Origin: Hyphochytrium catenoides
Lineage: Eukaryota > Sar > Hyphochytriomycetes > Hyphochytriales > Hyphochytriaceae
Assembly (NCBI GenBank): GCA_900088475.1
Contig: FLMG01003475.1
Location: 1-49,863 of the forward strand
Direction of reading: 5' to 3'
Length of the DNA stretch: 49,863 nucleotides
The stretch's first letter is position 1. Each line of letters opens with the position of its first letter. Under the pieces are notes generated by a model. That model was given only the letters and a program-made list of their open reading frames with translations. It had not been told where the DNA came from and ran no database searches. Both the position numbers and the translations under genes were made by a program. This document shows positions 11,787 to 23,133 of the stretch, piece by piece.

Positions 11787-14126
11787 TCTCTCGGGCCCTG
11801 GTCCAGCCCAGCACTGGCCCCTCATGTTCCCACAGCACTGTCAGGAAATTGGACGGAAGGAACGGCCAGAGAGGCCAATGTCCTGGAGAATAAAACACTG
11901 TCTCCTTGAGAGTGCCGAAAATAACAGGTGGCTCAACTTTCATGACTTCACGGTTTCACTCATCCCCTTCCGCCTTCCACACTCTTACCAGAAGTTATGT
12001 CATCCTCACGAAATTAACTCCACTTCCGCATCCTAGTCTTATTTAGTGGGAGGAAGGGCCAGGCAGGGCCGCCTTAGCCAGAACTTTACCAGGAACATCT
12101 TGGTCTCTTTTTTGGGTCTGTGGCGCAGCTGGGAAAGGCCTTAGCAGTAGGTCCTTAGATTTCCTGCTGTCTTGCATCGATCCCTGCGGCTGTGTGACCA
12201 AGAAGGAAGAAGCAAGGGACAGAGCCAGTAGCAGCTATGATGCCAGAGCCCTAGGAGTGCAAGAAGCGATCTCTCTTCGTCTAGTTGTCTCCTCTATCTG
12301 TTGTTGATGAGTTTGCTCAGTGACGAGGCAAAGGGCGGGCAAAGGGCGAGAAGGTGGAGGCCGCGTTTGTTTCTTTTTGCAAGCGTCTCCTTGAGGGGCA
12401 ACGAAGGCTGAAGGACGTGAGAGAACATGTAAGAACAGTAAGAGCGAAGGAGGCTGAAGATGGAGGCAGCGGAGGAAAAGAACAATGGACGATGCCGAAG
12501 GATAGAGCTAGCAGTAAGATCCGGTGCCGTGAGGGGCGACAGGACGGTAGAACCAGAAGAAGAAACTGTTGTCACATTACCTCTCTCAGGACCCAGGGTC
12601 GATCCAACCCGGCCTGTGGCATAAGAAAGGGCAAGATTTCCAATCGTTAACCGTCTCAAGAACGACGTTCGTGGTCCTCGCTGCTTTTGTTCTTTTCTGC
12701 TGCTGCTCTCGTTCGTCAGAGCTTGCCATAGGACTTGCCCCTGATAGCAGCACCATCCTTGTGACCAACCAGCCTAAGAAGGAGGAGCTGAGGAAAGCAA
12801 AAGGAATGTTATCTTATCCTTGTCCTTTCCCCGCACAACACCTTGTTCCCTACCGGTGGGTGCCCTCATCATCATCACGAACGGAAGGCGTCCTGGCCCG
12901 CAACTGCACACGGCGCCAAGCTGCTCTTCGTTTAGCAGTGCGGGGCAGTAATGGACTCGAAGCCCCTCAAACTCAGTCAACTCTTCCCCTGCTGACTAGA
13001 TAAAAACTTGAAGGACAAGTGCTTTGGGGCCCTTCTTGGTTCCATGTCCATCTTTAAAGAAGCACAGCCGCTTATCCTCCTTGCTTGCGGCTCCATCACC
13101 TACATCGTTTTTCTCTTCCCGTCGTATGGGTTGCTACTAGAAGAGTCGTCCATTGACTGTTCTTTGACGGGAACGATATCTGCATGATGGTGGCTCGCTT
13201 CCACCTCCTTGTCTTTTTCTCCTCAGACTGGCCGTCATCCCTTACCTCTTCGCTTATAATTAGCTGAGAAGAATGAGCAGAGCAAGAGCGACCATTAACT
13301 GAGAAAAGACCGCATTCATTATCGTTCGCAGCAGCAATAAGAAGGAAGAATTGAACGCGTTATCTTGCCAGTGCTTTCGTTGTTGCTGCCCAGGAAACCC
13401 TTGGTGGGCGTGCTTCTGTTGCCTCGGTTATAAATCTATAAGCTTCACCTCTCCTCCTCTTTCCTCACTGGCGGAGGGTACGCGGCCTATCGAAGGCAGG
13501 GGAAAGCCAGCTTCTACCATCTATTGTCATTATTGAACACATTGGATCCTCCTCCTTCCATGACGGACACATGAGGAGCGAGGCAACTAATAAGAAACAG
13601 GCACAGACGGTCAAGGGCTCGATTGACTGTGCAGCGAGGGTATATCATGGTCAAGAATTTTGAAGAACTATGAAAAGTAGTGCAGTGAGTCTCATCTCAT
13701 TTTGATTGAACTCCAAAGTAAAGAAGGCTGTGGATAAGGAGGGACAGAAGACCGATGTTAGTCATTCTCTTCCTGCTTTTGCTCTTGTCCTTCTGTCTAT
13801 AAAAGTTATTATCAATACTTTTCTGCTGCTGGGGCTTGCTGAGGGCAAGCCGTCATTATCTTGCAAGGCAATCTACCTGTCGATCAGGTCTTCCTTCTTT
13901 CCCCTTAACAAGAATGTTATCTCGTTTCTGTGTCGCATCGAGTGCGAGCCCTAACAGAGGAGGAACACTGCCCACAAGACCGCTGCGGTTGGTCCCTTCA
14001 CACTGTGGAATGCCGATAACCTTGACTTCCCCAACAGACAACTAGGACCTCCTGTGCCAACCCATCCGCAGCTGCAAGACGCCCTAGCGGACATTGAGTA
14101 GCTTCCCATTCTTGTTGGTCTGACTT
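10367..14126. other. Intergenic, low-complexity and unassigned frames
   Basis: No gene is supported. The segment holds a long CT tract (11596-11795). A plus-strand frame at 12569-13003 (144 codons) has one hydrophobic segment near residue 35 but no family resemblance. The rest looks like non-coding DNA with scattered trinucleotide-rich patches. Confidence 0.5.
11596..11795. repeat. CT/GA low-complexity tract
   Basis: About 200 bases almost purely pyrimidine on the plus strand, including long uninterrupted (CT)n runs. All long frames crossing it (Ser/Leu/Phe on plus, Glu/Arg/Lys on minus) are artefacts of the repeat. Confidence 0.9.
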
Positions 14127-14475
14127 GTAACTATCGCTGTAAGAAGACCAGCAGCCAGGAAGCAGTGCCCGTCGAAGTGGGCTTGCTTTGGCTGTTTGCT
14201 GCGTAGGGATAACAACGTTGTTCTGCGATGATGGCTCCCTCGACTCTAGTGGTCAGGAATCACAAGGAGGAAACGTGCAGCAGCGGTTGCTCAGTTCAAA
14301 GCATCTCTTCAGATTCATGGCTTCATTATTATTAGGGGCACAACCGAGAAACCTAGGAAATGGATCCAAGTTCTCACGGCACATCTGATCGGCCATCAAT
14401 TCTTCAGTGCTTTGTACAAAGCTCCTCTTCTCTGTACGACTGCTGGAAGTCTTCGTCCGTCCATCCTTCGCTGGA
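14127..14475 (+). repeat. Diverged repeat R2, copy 1
   Basis: Direct repeat of 15671-16305. Shared landmarks in the same order include TAACTATCGCTGTA, TTCTGCGATGAT, AGTGGTCAGGA, TTCACGGCACATCT or its close variant, and TGTACGACTGCTGGAA. Identity is clear but imperfect, so the duplication is old. No transposase or reverse transcriptase frame is visible inside. Confidence 0.75.
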
Positions 14476-14847
14476 ATGATTGACCGATTATTTGCCGTCT
14501 CATGGATGGAAGAAGGCGTGGAAAGAAGGGAAGCCTACGATGTGATTATCGATCCTTGATGATTGGGTGCGGCGGTGTGCTCAGCCTTCTTAGTAGCCAT
14601 CATTCAGGAGCTTCAAATGGTGCTGCCAGATGTCACAAGAGGACGCATGTATTATCTTTCTCAAAGGCTATGCTGCGTAGTATGAGGAGAGTAAAGAGCG
14701 GCAGAACGAAGAAAATTCGATGGCTTCCCTACTTCCACTATCTTTACCCAGTCTTTGTGATTGCTGGTAGATAGGGCAGGCGGTGACTCATGCACAGAGT
14801 CATGGGAGCTAATTAAGGTGCTCTCTCAGAATATTGTCACTGCTACT

Positions 14848-15603
14848 GCTGTCAGAAAGATAATTTGAAGACAGTCACCGTCGACACGACACAGCCCAGA
14901 ATCCAGGATATAATAGCCGCGTAGTGCTTGTTGACTCTGTGTCTCGCTTGGGACGTTCACTTCAGTGCAGTAGCGAGGTCACATAATCTGGTGCAACGGA
15001 CGACAACGCTTAAGATGTCCATTCTTCTCCAACATTTAATAGACGTTATTGGCGTCGAGTGAGGTGAGTTCATGGCGGCTGACGGTATCGGGTGCTGGCA
15101 GCTCTAAAGATAGCGGTTGTCACCCACGCCGCGCCAGGTTCTATTGTGGGCTTGATGTATATTAAGTCGTTGGAAGGGAAGATACTATTCGTAACGTGGA
15201 ATGCCAGGTTTTCCCTGTTAGAGGGTAGGACTGACCTACGACGGAATGGAGGAGGAGAGTAAAAGAATCAGATAATACTCGTCTCACCTGGCCACGCCGT
15301 GCAGACATAATCCCTTAAATTCCGCCATCAACGGGGAAAGCAGCATGAGCGACAAAGAGGCGGACCGCCGGCTGCAGAAGAACAACCCTTTCCATAGTTC
15401 ACTATGACATCATATTACTCGTATGAAGGAAAAGAGAAGAAGAGAACGAAGATATTAACACTGTGCATAGCCATCAGCTCTGATCCTCCCATTCACTATC
15501 CTTTTCACTGCTGGCCTATAGCCAGACCACCTAGCTGTCCCAGGTCACAACTAGCAGCAGCAGACTTTCGCCCTCCTCATCACAGGTGCTTGAGATATTG
15601 CTA
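14848..15603 (+). repeat. Diverged repeat R1, copy A
   Basis: Related to 21434-23024. The first block (14848-15436) matches 21434-21972, with landmarks CAGCCCAGAATC, AGCGAGGTCACAT, TTGGCGTCGAGTGAGGTGAG and TTTCCATAGTTCA in order. The second block (15463-15603) matches 22873-23024, with CATCAGCTCT, ACTTTCGCCCTC and GTGCTTGAGATAT. In this copy the two blocks are only about 27 bases apart. The copy is flanked on both sides by direct R2 repeats. It encodes no recognisable protein. Confidence 0.8.
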
Positions 15604-15670
15604 CAGCTGGAAATAGCCCTAGCGCTGATTGATAGCTTACCACCATTTTCTTGTTGTTGCCCTGAGGTGG

Positions 15671-16305
15671 TAACTATCGCTGTACGAACAGTCAGAAGGA
15701 CGAAGCGTTAGGATAAAAGCATTAATCTTCTGCGATGATTGCCTCCTCGACTCGAGTGGTCAGGAGTTACGAGGAAAAGTGCAGTGGTTGCTCAGTCCAA
15801 GCATTCCTGGTCCATGGCTTTTAGGGGGAACCATGATCTCCCTTGCCAATAATGTTTGTCACTAATAATGCCTCCTCCTCATTCTCCGTGACAGCAACGA
15901 TGCCTTTCGATCGAAAGGTCGAACCTCCTAGTTTAGCTTCCTGATGAATGGCTTTGGTGCTACGTGCCTGCGTGCCTTTCCTGTCAGCGCTGCTGTCACC
16001 TTCGTGGTCTACGAAAAAATTATTGCGTATCTGAATAAGAAATAACTAGACTGACCTAAATAAAATGACTGTTTCTTCTATCTCCACATTCCGTCTCCCC
16101 TATCTCCGAACCGGCCGCGTGCTCTAGGGACATGGTCCGGTGCGGGGCCTCGGGGATGGGGTGAGCCTTGATATATAGCAAGAACAAAACAGAAACCTAC
16201 TATACACAGGTTCACGGCACATCTTATCGGCCCTTATTCAACCTGTGACCAAGCTCCTCTTCTGTACGACTGCTGGAAATCGTCGTCCTTCCTTCGTTAG
16301 ACTCG
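15671..16305 (+). repeat. Diverged repeat R2, copy 2, with an insertion
   Basis: Second copy of the 14127-14475 repeat, in the same orientation. It carries about 340 extra bases (roughly 15845-16190) between its two conserved halves. The copy follows R1 copy A directly, giving the order R2-R1-R2. Confidence 0.7.
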
Positions 16306-17450
16306 TTAGACTGATAGATCGCTCAAAAAATTGTCTTTCATAGATGTAAGAAGGTGGAATATCCAGGGAGGGATATTAGGTCCTGGCGCGGGTGTAGGAT
16401 GGGGCTGACCTCCTACGTCACTTTCAGATTTCCTCGGTCAGCCTCAGCCTCTGCCGCCTGCTCAAATCTAGACACAGCGGCAACGAATAGAAGAAGCAAA
16501 GCTGACTAGACCTATGCGCTGCCGCAGAACAGTCTTCGCTTGAACCAGCCAGGCGGTACGGAAAGGTCCCAGCAGGCTAGTAATATCAGACGCCGTGTGA
16601 CCCCCACCCAGAGGCTTATACATCTTTTCCGCTCTTGTCACGGCATCCGGGTGAGCAGAAGGAAAGGGGTGAAAAGGAGGAGGGAGCCCTATAAATATGA
16701 TGTGATTGTGGTGGTTCGGGTGGCGCGTTGATGTTGAGAGCTCCTCACTCTTTGCCATTCGGGAGCTGTTGATGCCGCTGGATTCACAAGAGGGGGCATT
16801 ATCATCTCTCTTAGAGCTGGCTCCGCTGCGTATGGAGGTAGCTAAGAGCTGAAGAAGGAAGAACAATGGTTTGCCCCGATACCTACTTCTACTCTCTATG
16901 CCAAGTCTGTAGTAAATATACATACACACTTGCTAGTTATATGTTATTTATTTAATCGGTGCCTCACGCCACCGCGTGTCCGCGACATAATGCCTGCTAG
17001 AGGTACTTTGAGCTTCTCTAAAAAGATTATTGGCAGTCAGGGGAGGAGATAGATAAAGGGGTCCTCTTGCTCTTTGCAACGCCAAGAAAAGCTTTTATGA
17101 TAGCTTGTTGCCTGCCCAAGTGTCCGAAGAGCCTGGCTTAGCTAATCGATCCCTAGCAATGAAGTTCATGGACTAACACTGAATAATATTTTCGAGACGA
17201 GAGGACGCCACAGCCTTCGTCAAGGCGTTTTGCCGGGTTCGACAACAACTCTACTTATGTTAGCCCTCGATGGCCAAGGTGCCAATGTGGTTGATGGTGG
17301 GGAGGATATCCCGGCTGTTGTTGATCATCTACACTGACCTTCTTTCTACCTTCATCATCGAAAGCACCATAAAGGAGGTTGTTACCTCAGCATTGAGAAA
17401 CGATGAGATGCTATTAGTATTTATTTCTTGACAAACAGGCTGTTGATGCT
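16306..17450. other. Intergenic
   Basis: No gene is supported. A minus-strand frame at 16468-16929 (153 codons) has partly protein-like composition in its second half but no family match. This includes the presumed 3' flank of the glycosyltransferase gene. Confidence 0.4.
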
Positions 17451-19970
17451 TTACATTGGAACTAGTGGTTGAAACCCTCTCTGAAGCCCGCATATCTCAA
17501 GGTGTCTTGATGATGATGTGCTGCCTGGCCTCACCGTAATTCCCTCTTCCAATGCCTCATCATATCCATTCATCGTCGTCGTTCCGTCCTTGGTCTTCCA
17601 ATCTTCTCCAATGAAAGTAAGCCGAAGGAAGCGGGTGATGACAAAAGGTTCAATGTCTTCGGCAGCATGTGCTCTCAGAGTACTGTCACTGTCACTACTG
17701 CTGCTGCTTCTTTCTTCTTGAAAATTGAGCCTCGTTACTGCCACCAAGTTGTTATCCAAGCCACTTTCCGATTCTTCTGCTGTCGTGAGGTTGGTGTAAG
17801 TGGTGGCCCAATAATAGTTAGAAGGGTCTAGGTCTCTGTACGCCATTCCATCCAGAGAGACCGAGACAGTCACCTGAGACGTAAGTTCTCTCGGAAGGCG
17901 ATGCTTGATCACCACGCTGCTCAATTTACCAATAGAAATGAAGTCATAACCAATGAAGTTTCCCAGTTTGAGAGGGTAGAATGACTTCCAGCAGCAGTCA
18001 CCTCCACCGACAGCACAGGGAATAGGAAAGCGTTTAAAATGCCCGATTTGTTGGTTGAATAGCTCTCTTGCTACCGGTTCATAGTTAGCCCTGGTGGGGT
18101 CATACTGGGGCGTGGAGATATCTACCTGGGCAATGTTTGTTTCGAAGCGACAGCTACCATCGGGGCAGGTGCTCCACCATCGTTGCGGCCAGTTCTTGTT
18201 AAGCGGTTGAGCAACACTTAAGCTGAGAATCACATCAGCTGCATTCACCTTGTTGCTGGCAGTCAAGTTCTCAAACTCGCTGCTGGGATCATCTGTGTCC
18301 TGAGTAGTACGGTTAGGAGTTCTCTGCTCTGCAAGACTAAACGTCGTCGCATTCTCGGCATTATTATAGATGGAGCCGTTGGAAGTGAGAGGAAGTCTCG
18401 AGCCCTCTCCTCGAGACGCTATCGTTGCCTTTCTTGCGTCTTGGTATTGCTTCATAAGTGAATCAAAAACGCTTCTAGCGGCAAAGTTCTTAACTGCACC
18501 TATTTCATTTTGGACGTTGTTTCCTGAGCGATAAATAGCCACCGCACGCTCCTCTTCACCACCCAGCTCCTGCAGCTGCACGGTGTAAATGACTGGGAAC
18601 TGGTTGAGCATGATGGTAAACATAGCGTCCATATGCAACTCAATGTTCGGGCCACTATTGTACCCAGTGGCGATAATTCGAAAACGATCCAGATGCGCTT
18701 TGCTTACAAAGCAACCGCAGCCTATCCAAGCGAACCCTGAGTGAAGGTTTATGGTATGGTTGGAGAAGGACCATTTGTAGTCATCAGCCGCCGTTGGCGC
18801 GTCAGTAGCAACATGCACTTGTGACGGTGATGCAGCATACCCGAGGAACAATCCCCAGAAGTAACCTCGAGTATCCCAATCATCATCCTGGAGGAAGACA
18901 GTCGGGTTAGAGGCCATGGCCGCTGCCAAGTACCGTCCTCGTGTCCCGAAGTTATACCGAGAGTTAACGATCACGATCTCCTTTGAAGCTGCCGTGAGGG
19001 AGACGTTGCGAAAGTATTCCTTTGTCAGCGTTACGTTAGGGTTGTTGTTCCATATGATAACCTCCGATACAACGGAGTAATCTAGGAGGTAGCTAACGAT
19101 CGTTTTAATATTCTCCGTCCTCTTCCAATGAATGAGTACAGCCGTAGTCTGAAACTTCGTCTTCAGGGCTCGATTATGAATGATGGCTTGACCAGTTTCC
19201 TCTTTAGTGAAGAAGGCTTTAGCGCTTTCTCGAGAGCTGTTCCTTGTAAGGGAAGCTGGCTCACTAACGTAGTCATCATCTTCTTCCTCAACCAAGAAAG
19301 GAGCACCGAGCGCTTCAGATAGGCTGATCTTCTCATAAGCCATGGAGTAGACTTGCACTTGACCGCTGCCGACACTGACAAGTGTGCCAGATGGGTCAGT
19401 TGGCAAGGGAGGTGTGCTTGTGCTTTGGGCGTTGATTTTGCTAGGACTAACCATGCTAGGAGAAAGAGTACTTGGTGCTATTGTTGCCGCGAAAAGTGCT
19501 GGTCGAGAAGTTGACTCGCTGGCCGGAGATCCTGCATCTTTTAATGGCAGGGTTCTCTCTGACGAATTCTGTGCGAAGCCCTGTGACGACGAAGATAAAT
19601 TGCCTGTTTTTGAGGTTGTTCCGCCTACTCCCCTTAGTAAGGCAGCAGGTGGAGTCGTCGTACGTTGGGGCTGTGAAGCTCTTGTAGGAGCAGCCAGGGA
19701 AGCAGCCGGGTCTCGAGGAGAGACCACTGGATCGTTACCACTAGGATAAGAGTCGTTTCCGTCCTCGCCACTGCTGGCCAACTTGTTGAGCATCCGAGAA
19801 TGGATGACGTTACCATTGTCTGCATCACGTGACGTGAGCGCACGATTGCAGCTTAGTCCCTGAAAGTGCACAAGCAGTAGGCCTGTGCCTGCGAGAAGAA
19901 AGAGGATTCGTAGGCGACTGGTCGCTAGCCGATGATGAAAGGGTTGACATGGCCTACTCCAGCGAGTCAT
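17451..19970 (-). CDS. Type II membrane glycosyltransferase, GT-A fold, GT64/exostosin-like
   Basis: Probable Golgi or ER glycosyltransferase; donor and acceptor unknown. Uninterrupted 839 residues from the ATG at 19970. A short basic cytoplasmic N-terminus is followed by one membrane anchor (about 20-38), then a Ser/Thr/Pro-rich stem (about 50-210) with many N-x-S/T sites, an acidic patch near 228-234 and the catalytic domain from about 273. That domain starts TAVLIHWKR, continues with EVIIWNNNPN, and carries the metal-binding acidic motif FLQDDDW (Asp362-364), as expected of a GT-A enzyme. FAWIGCGCF and ELHMDAMF follow. The last 230 residues (from RWWSTCPDGSC onward) form a Cys- and Trp-containing second domain I cannot assign. 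The absence of introns in 2.5 kb contrasts with the other large genes here. GT64 membership is inference from the overall pattern. Confidence 0.8.
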   Translation of the reverse strand: MTRWSRPCQPFHHRLATSRLRILFLLAGTGLLLVHFQGLSCNRALTSRDADNGNVIHSRMLNKLASSGEDGNDSYPSGNDPVVSPRDPAASLAAPTRASQPQRTTTPPAALLRGVGGTTSKTGNLSSSSQGFAQNSSERTLPLKDAGSPASESTSRPALFAATIAPSTLSPSMVSPSKINAQSTSTPPLPTDPSGTLVSVGSGQVQVYSMAYEKISLSEALGAPFLVEEEDDDYVSEPASLTRNSSRESAKAFFTKEETGQAIIHNRALKTKFQTTAVLIHWKRTENIKTIVSYLLDYSVVSEVIIWNNNPNVTLTKEYFRNVSLTAASKEIVIVNSRYNFGTRGRYLAAAMASNPTVFLQDDDWDTRGYFWGLFLGYAASPSQVHVATDAPTAADDYKWSFSNHTINLHSGFAWIGCGCFVSKAHLDRFRIIATGYNSGPNIELHMDAMFTIMLNQFPVIYTVQLQELGGEEERAVAIYRSGNNVQNEIGAVKNFAARSVFDSLMKQYQDARKATIASRGEGSRLPLTSNGSIYNNAENATTFSLAEQRTPNRTTQDTDDPSSEFENLTASNKVNAADVILSLSVAQPLNKNWPQRWWSTCPDGSCRFETNIAQVDISTPQYDPTRANYEPVARELFNQQIGHFKRFPIPCAVGGGDCCWKSFYPLKLGNFIGYDFISIGKLSSVVIKHRLPRELTSQVTVSVSLDGMAYRDLDPSNYYWATTYTNLTTAEESESGLDNNLVAVTRLNFQEERSSSSSDSDSTLRAHAAEDIEPFVITRFLRLTFIGEDWKTKDGTTTMNGYDEALEEGITVRPGSTSSSRHLEICGLQRGFQPLVPM

Positions 19971-21433
19971 GCTGCTGACGATGAACTACTACGTAGCAGC
20001 GGTGATGCGCTCGTCGTGCTTTCGCTACTACACTACTACTACCCTTCGTTCGCGTTGTCTTAGCGTCGTCAGAGTTCTTCCGTCGTTCATCTAACACCTA
20101 TAATAAAAGTGGCGAAGTGTGTGAAGCAGTGAGTGCCTTTGCCATAATGATGAGCTGCTACCACGTGGAGGAGAGCACCCGAGTGATAGACGAAGGGTCT
20201 TCCGGCGATTGTAAGATGAGACCGATGTAGCTCGTATTCATTCGCCCCCACACGCTGGGCGGTACTCCTCTCTCTCTTTCTTTCTCTATGTGGTCCCAGT
20301 AACGCCCGCGCTCCGCGCTCATAATATTGCCAAAACCCTTGACCTTAGACAGCTCCTTCTTCTCCTCTCCTTTCGCCTTTCCTCTTACTGGGGTGACCCG
20401 TTTGCCTCACCTATTATTAAACATTAGTCATCCGTGTACTAAAGAAGTAGGAAGGAGGAACATTGGTCGAGCTCCCGCTAAGAGTTGGTAATAATAACGC
20501 CTGGCCCTTCTCCCTGAACTGTGTCACCAGGAGTTTGGTCGAGTACTAGAGTGCAAAGGAAATGTGCTGCGAGAAGCCCTAAGATGGACCGGAGCCGTTG
20601 GGGATATCTTTGGTTCTGGTGGATTTCACTTCCCCATCGTGATAAACAGCAAGAATAACGGCTGTTGAAAATGCTCCATCATCACACGTTTTGCCCTCAA
20701 AACCGCAGTTACACAAATTTCAGTACTCCTTCAGGAGCTGTTGCAACGGAAGCAGCATTGTTAGCTTTTCTCTATAAATCCTTGGATTCATCATTCCTGC
20801 TGTTTGTGCTCCTTGCCCCTCTTTCTACGACTGCAGAATGTTCATAGAGCTGCTGTTCATAGCATGTCGCCACTGTGTGGGATGAAGAAAGGCGCATGCC
20901 ATCAAGTCCAAGGTAGGGCCTAACTCTTATGCTCAACATAAAGACGGCAATGCTTGCTCTGGATGTCTAGTTTCTCCCTTGCACTTGTTTGACCAGCAGC
21001 AGCAGAGGGAAAGCCTATATACCTGGCTGGGCTGTTATTTCGCAGCAGCAGTGAGGAGGGGAGAGAAGAGGACGCAAAACACTGACTTCGCGCTCTTCTA
21101 CTACTCCCGTTGATGATGGTGGCATTGAAGATGATGCCTTGGCTAGACGAGTGATGAGGAATAATGACTGTTCAGCGCAGCAGGCGCCGGTTCTTGTTGG
21201 AGGAGGGGGGATGACTTGACTCCGGAATAATAGGGAAGACATCGTTGTTTGTCATCTTGCTTATTATTACTTACGTCCCGGCGGTAGGCGCGTCATGGCT
21301 CTCAACTTTCTCCACCAGCTGACTTCACCGCAGAAAAGATAAAAAGAGAAAGCAATGAAGCAGTAGTAGAAGAAGCTGCATTTGCCAAACACTAAATTCC
21401 TGCTTTCTTTGTTGCCACCAATTGTAGCCAGCT
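19971..21433. other. Upstream region of the glycosyltransferase and spacer
   Basis: No gene is supported. The first few hundred bases right of 19970 should contain the promoter of the minus-strand glycosyltransferase; no clear TATA element is visible. Short frames at 20665-20847 and 21015-21242 are unremarkable. Confidence 0.4.
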
Positions 21434-21972
21434 TCAGTCGGCTTTCAGAAAGGTAGTTGCAGACAACCATCGTCCACGGGACGCAGCCCAGAATCATCTA
21501 GGATACATTCTAGTAGTTGTTGAAATTGTCTCGCTTGGGGCGTCGTCACTTTCGTGCAGAAGCGAGGTCACATGTTCTGGTGCAAGAGACGACGCTAAGA
21601 TGTCTATTCTGCAACATTTAACAGGCATTATTGGCGTCGAGTGAGGTGAGCACTCGTGGTTGGGGACTGACGGTATCAGGGTCCTGGCCAGGTTCTATGG
21701 TGGGCGTGGACTAAGCGGTAGAAGGACGGACAATCCGTAAAGTGGGACGTGAGGTTTTCCTGTCTGAGGATGGGACTGACCAACAGAGGAATGGAGAAGG
21801 AGAGTCAAAGAAGCAGATACCACCCAGGGCTGCTGCAGACATAATGCCTTCATTCCGCCATCAACAGGGAAAGCGCCGTCAGCGACAAGAGGCGGACTGT
21901 TGTGGAGCACATACCTTTCCATAGTTCAGTATGACGTCATACTAGTACTCATATGAAGGAAAAAAGAAGGAA
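21434..21972 (+). repeat. Diverged repeat R1, copy B, first block
   Basis: Matches 14848-15436 over nearly its whole length with scattered substitutions and small indels, from the AGAAAG/CAGCCCAGAATC end through TTTCCATAGTTCA to TATGAAGGAAAA. Confidence 0.8.
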
Positions 21973-22872
21973 ACGTGGAAGAAGAACTGAAGACAGAAAA
22001 ACTAGGAAAACGTAGAGAAAGATGAAGGTCTGAAGAGACAAGAGAAGAGAAAGTTTGGACTCTTCAACTCTTCCGCTAATAGAACTATCAGCAGTGAAGA
22101 AGGAGAATATATAGCTGATTGTTCTCCTGAGTCAACAGAAGATGGGAAGAGGTGAGAGGAGGAGTAGCAAACAAGTTGATCTGCATGTCCTGTGGGAAAG
22201 AGGCCTAAGGGCCCTAACTGTCGAGGATGGAATACGTCTCAAAGATCTCTATAATCGATGTAGGCTTCTCATCAAGCGTGGAGATGTCGTCACGACTAAA
22301 GATTGAACAAAAGACTCTGCTGCCGCTTTCCCTGTGTGGCTTCTCCCTTTACTCTATTGATATACCCGAGTACTAGGCAGCCCAGTAACATGATGTAACC
22401 AACAATAGTACTGACCCCTTGTTGCTCACCATCGTCAGACAGCCGCTTTCATGAATCTCAGCTGCTGCTGGATAGATAGCTCGAGCGCATTGTACCAAGA
22501 CACTGTGTTCACTTCCGTTCTCAACCAGTCTTCTTTGCAGTAGTGGGAACAGATACCATGCCTTCATCACACGCTTCTTCCTTTTCGGAAAAAGGAACTA
22601 GAGATTGACAGCGTTACTTTGAGCTCGTTGGCAGCACGACGACGGCTTATTCTTCTAAAAATAGCGTAAGTTGAATTTCTTAGTGTTTTGTCTGGCCACT
22701 CAATAGCATTGTTCGCCCTCGTCAGATGAACGGAGAAGAGAATGAGCGATATTAGCTGGTGGAGCAGATCAAGTTCTTGATTGTGCTAGCTCTTGGAGGA
22801 GAAGCAGTGCTCTTCTCGCAGCACAGTCCTGTAACAACTTGCTAGGCCCAAGTTCACGTGATATTTAACGTT
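21973..22872. other. About 900 bases separating the two halves of R1 copy B
   Basis: This segment is absent from R1 copy A, where the flanking blocks are only about 27 bases apart. It is either an insertion here or a deletion there. No coding potential and no terminal inverted repeats were recognised by eye. Confidence 0.6.
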
Positions 22873-23024
22873 TTGCATAGCACCATCAGCTCTCATCGTC
22901 TCATTCACTACTCTTTTCGCTGGCTTATTATAGCCACACCACTTAGCTGACCCAGGTACAAGTTAGCAGCAGCTGCAGCAGCTGCAGCAGCACTTTCGCC
23001 CTCACGAGTGCTTGAGATATGCTA
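22873..23024 (+). repeat. Diverged repeat R1, copy B, second block
   Basis: Matches 15463-15603 with an extra GCAGCTGCAGCAGCTGCA expansion in the middle. It ends about 80 bases before the internal TTAGGG array. Confidence 0.75.
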
Positions 23025-23105
23025 ACCCAGAATAAGCGATGATAGTAGTAGAAGAGGTAGACGTCACAATGAGCCAACAAAAGATATATTGAGGAACATG
23101 AATAA

Positions 23106-23133
23106 TTAGGGTTAGGGTTAGGGTTAGGGTTAG
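23106..23133 (+). repeat. Interstitial TTAGGG telomere-type array
   Basis: Four exact TTAGGG units followed by a partial TTAG. TTAGGG is the telomere repeat of many protists, fungi and animals. Inside a window with genes on both sides it is an interstitial tract, not a chromosome end. Confidence 0.9.

Noticed and set aside
11364-12036. Long open frames on both strands rich in Ser/Leu/Phe or Glu/Arg
   Set aside because: They exist because (CT)n repeats contain no stop codons in any frame; nothing outside the repeat supports them. The same applies to frames at 41906-42506 and 46608-46900.
14127-16305. Intact LTR retrotransposon
   Set aside because: The direct repeats are diverged and no gag, protease, reverse transcriptase or integrase motif is visible in any frame, so only a degraded or non-autonomous element can be suggested.
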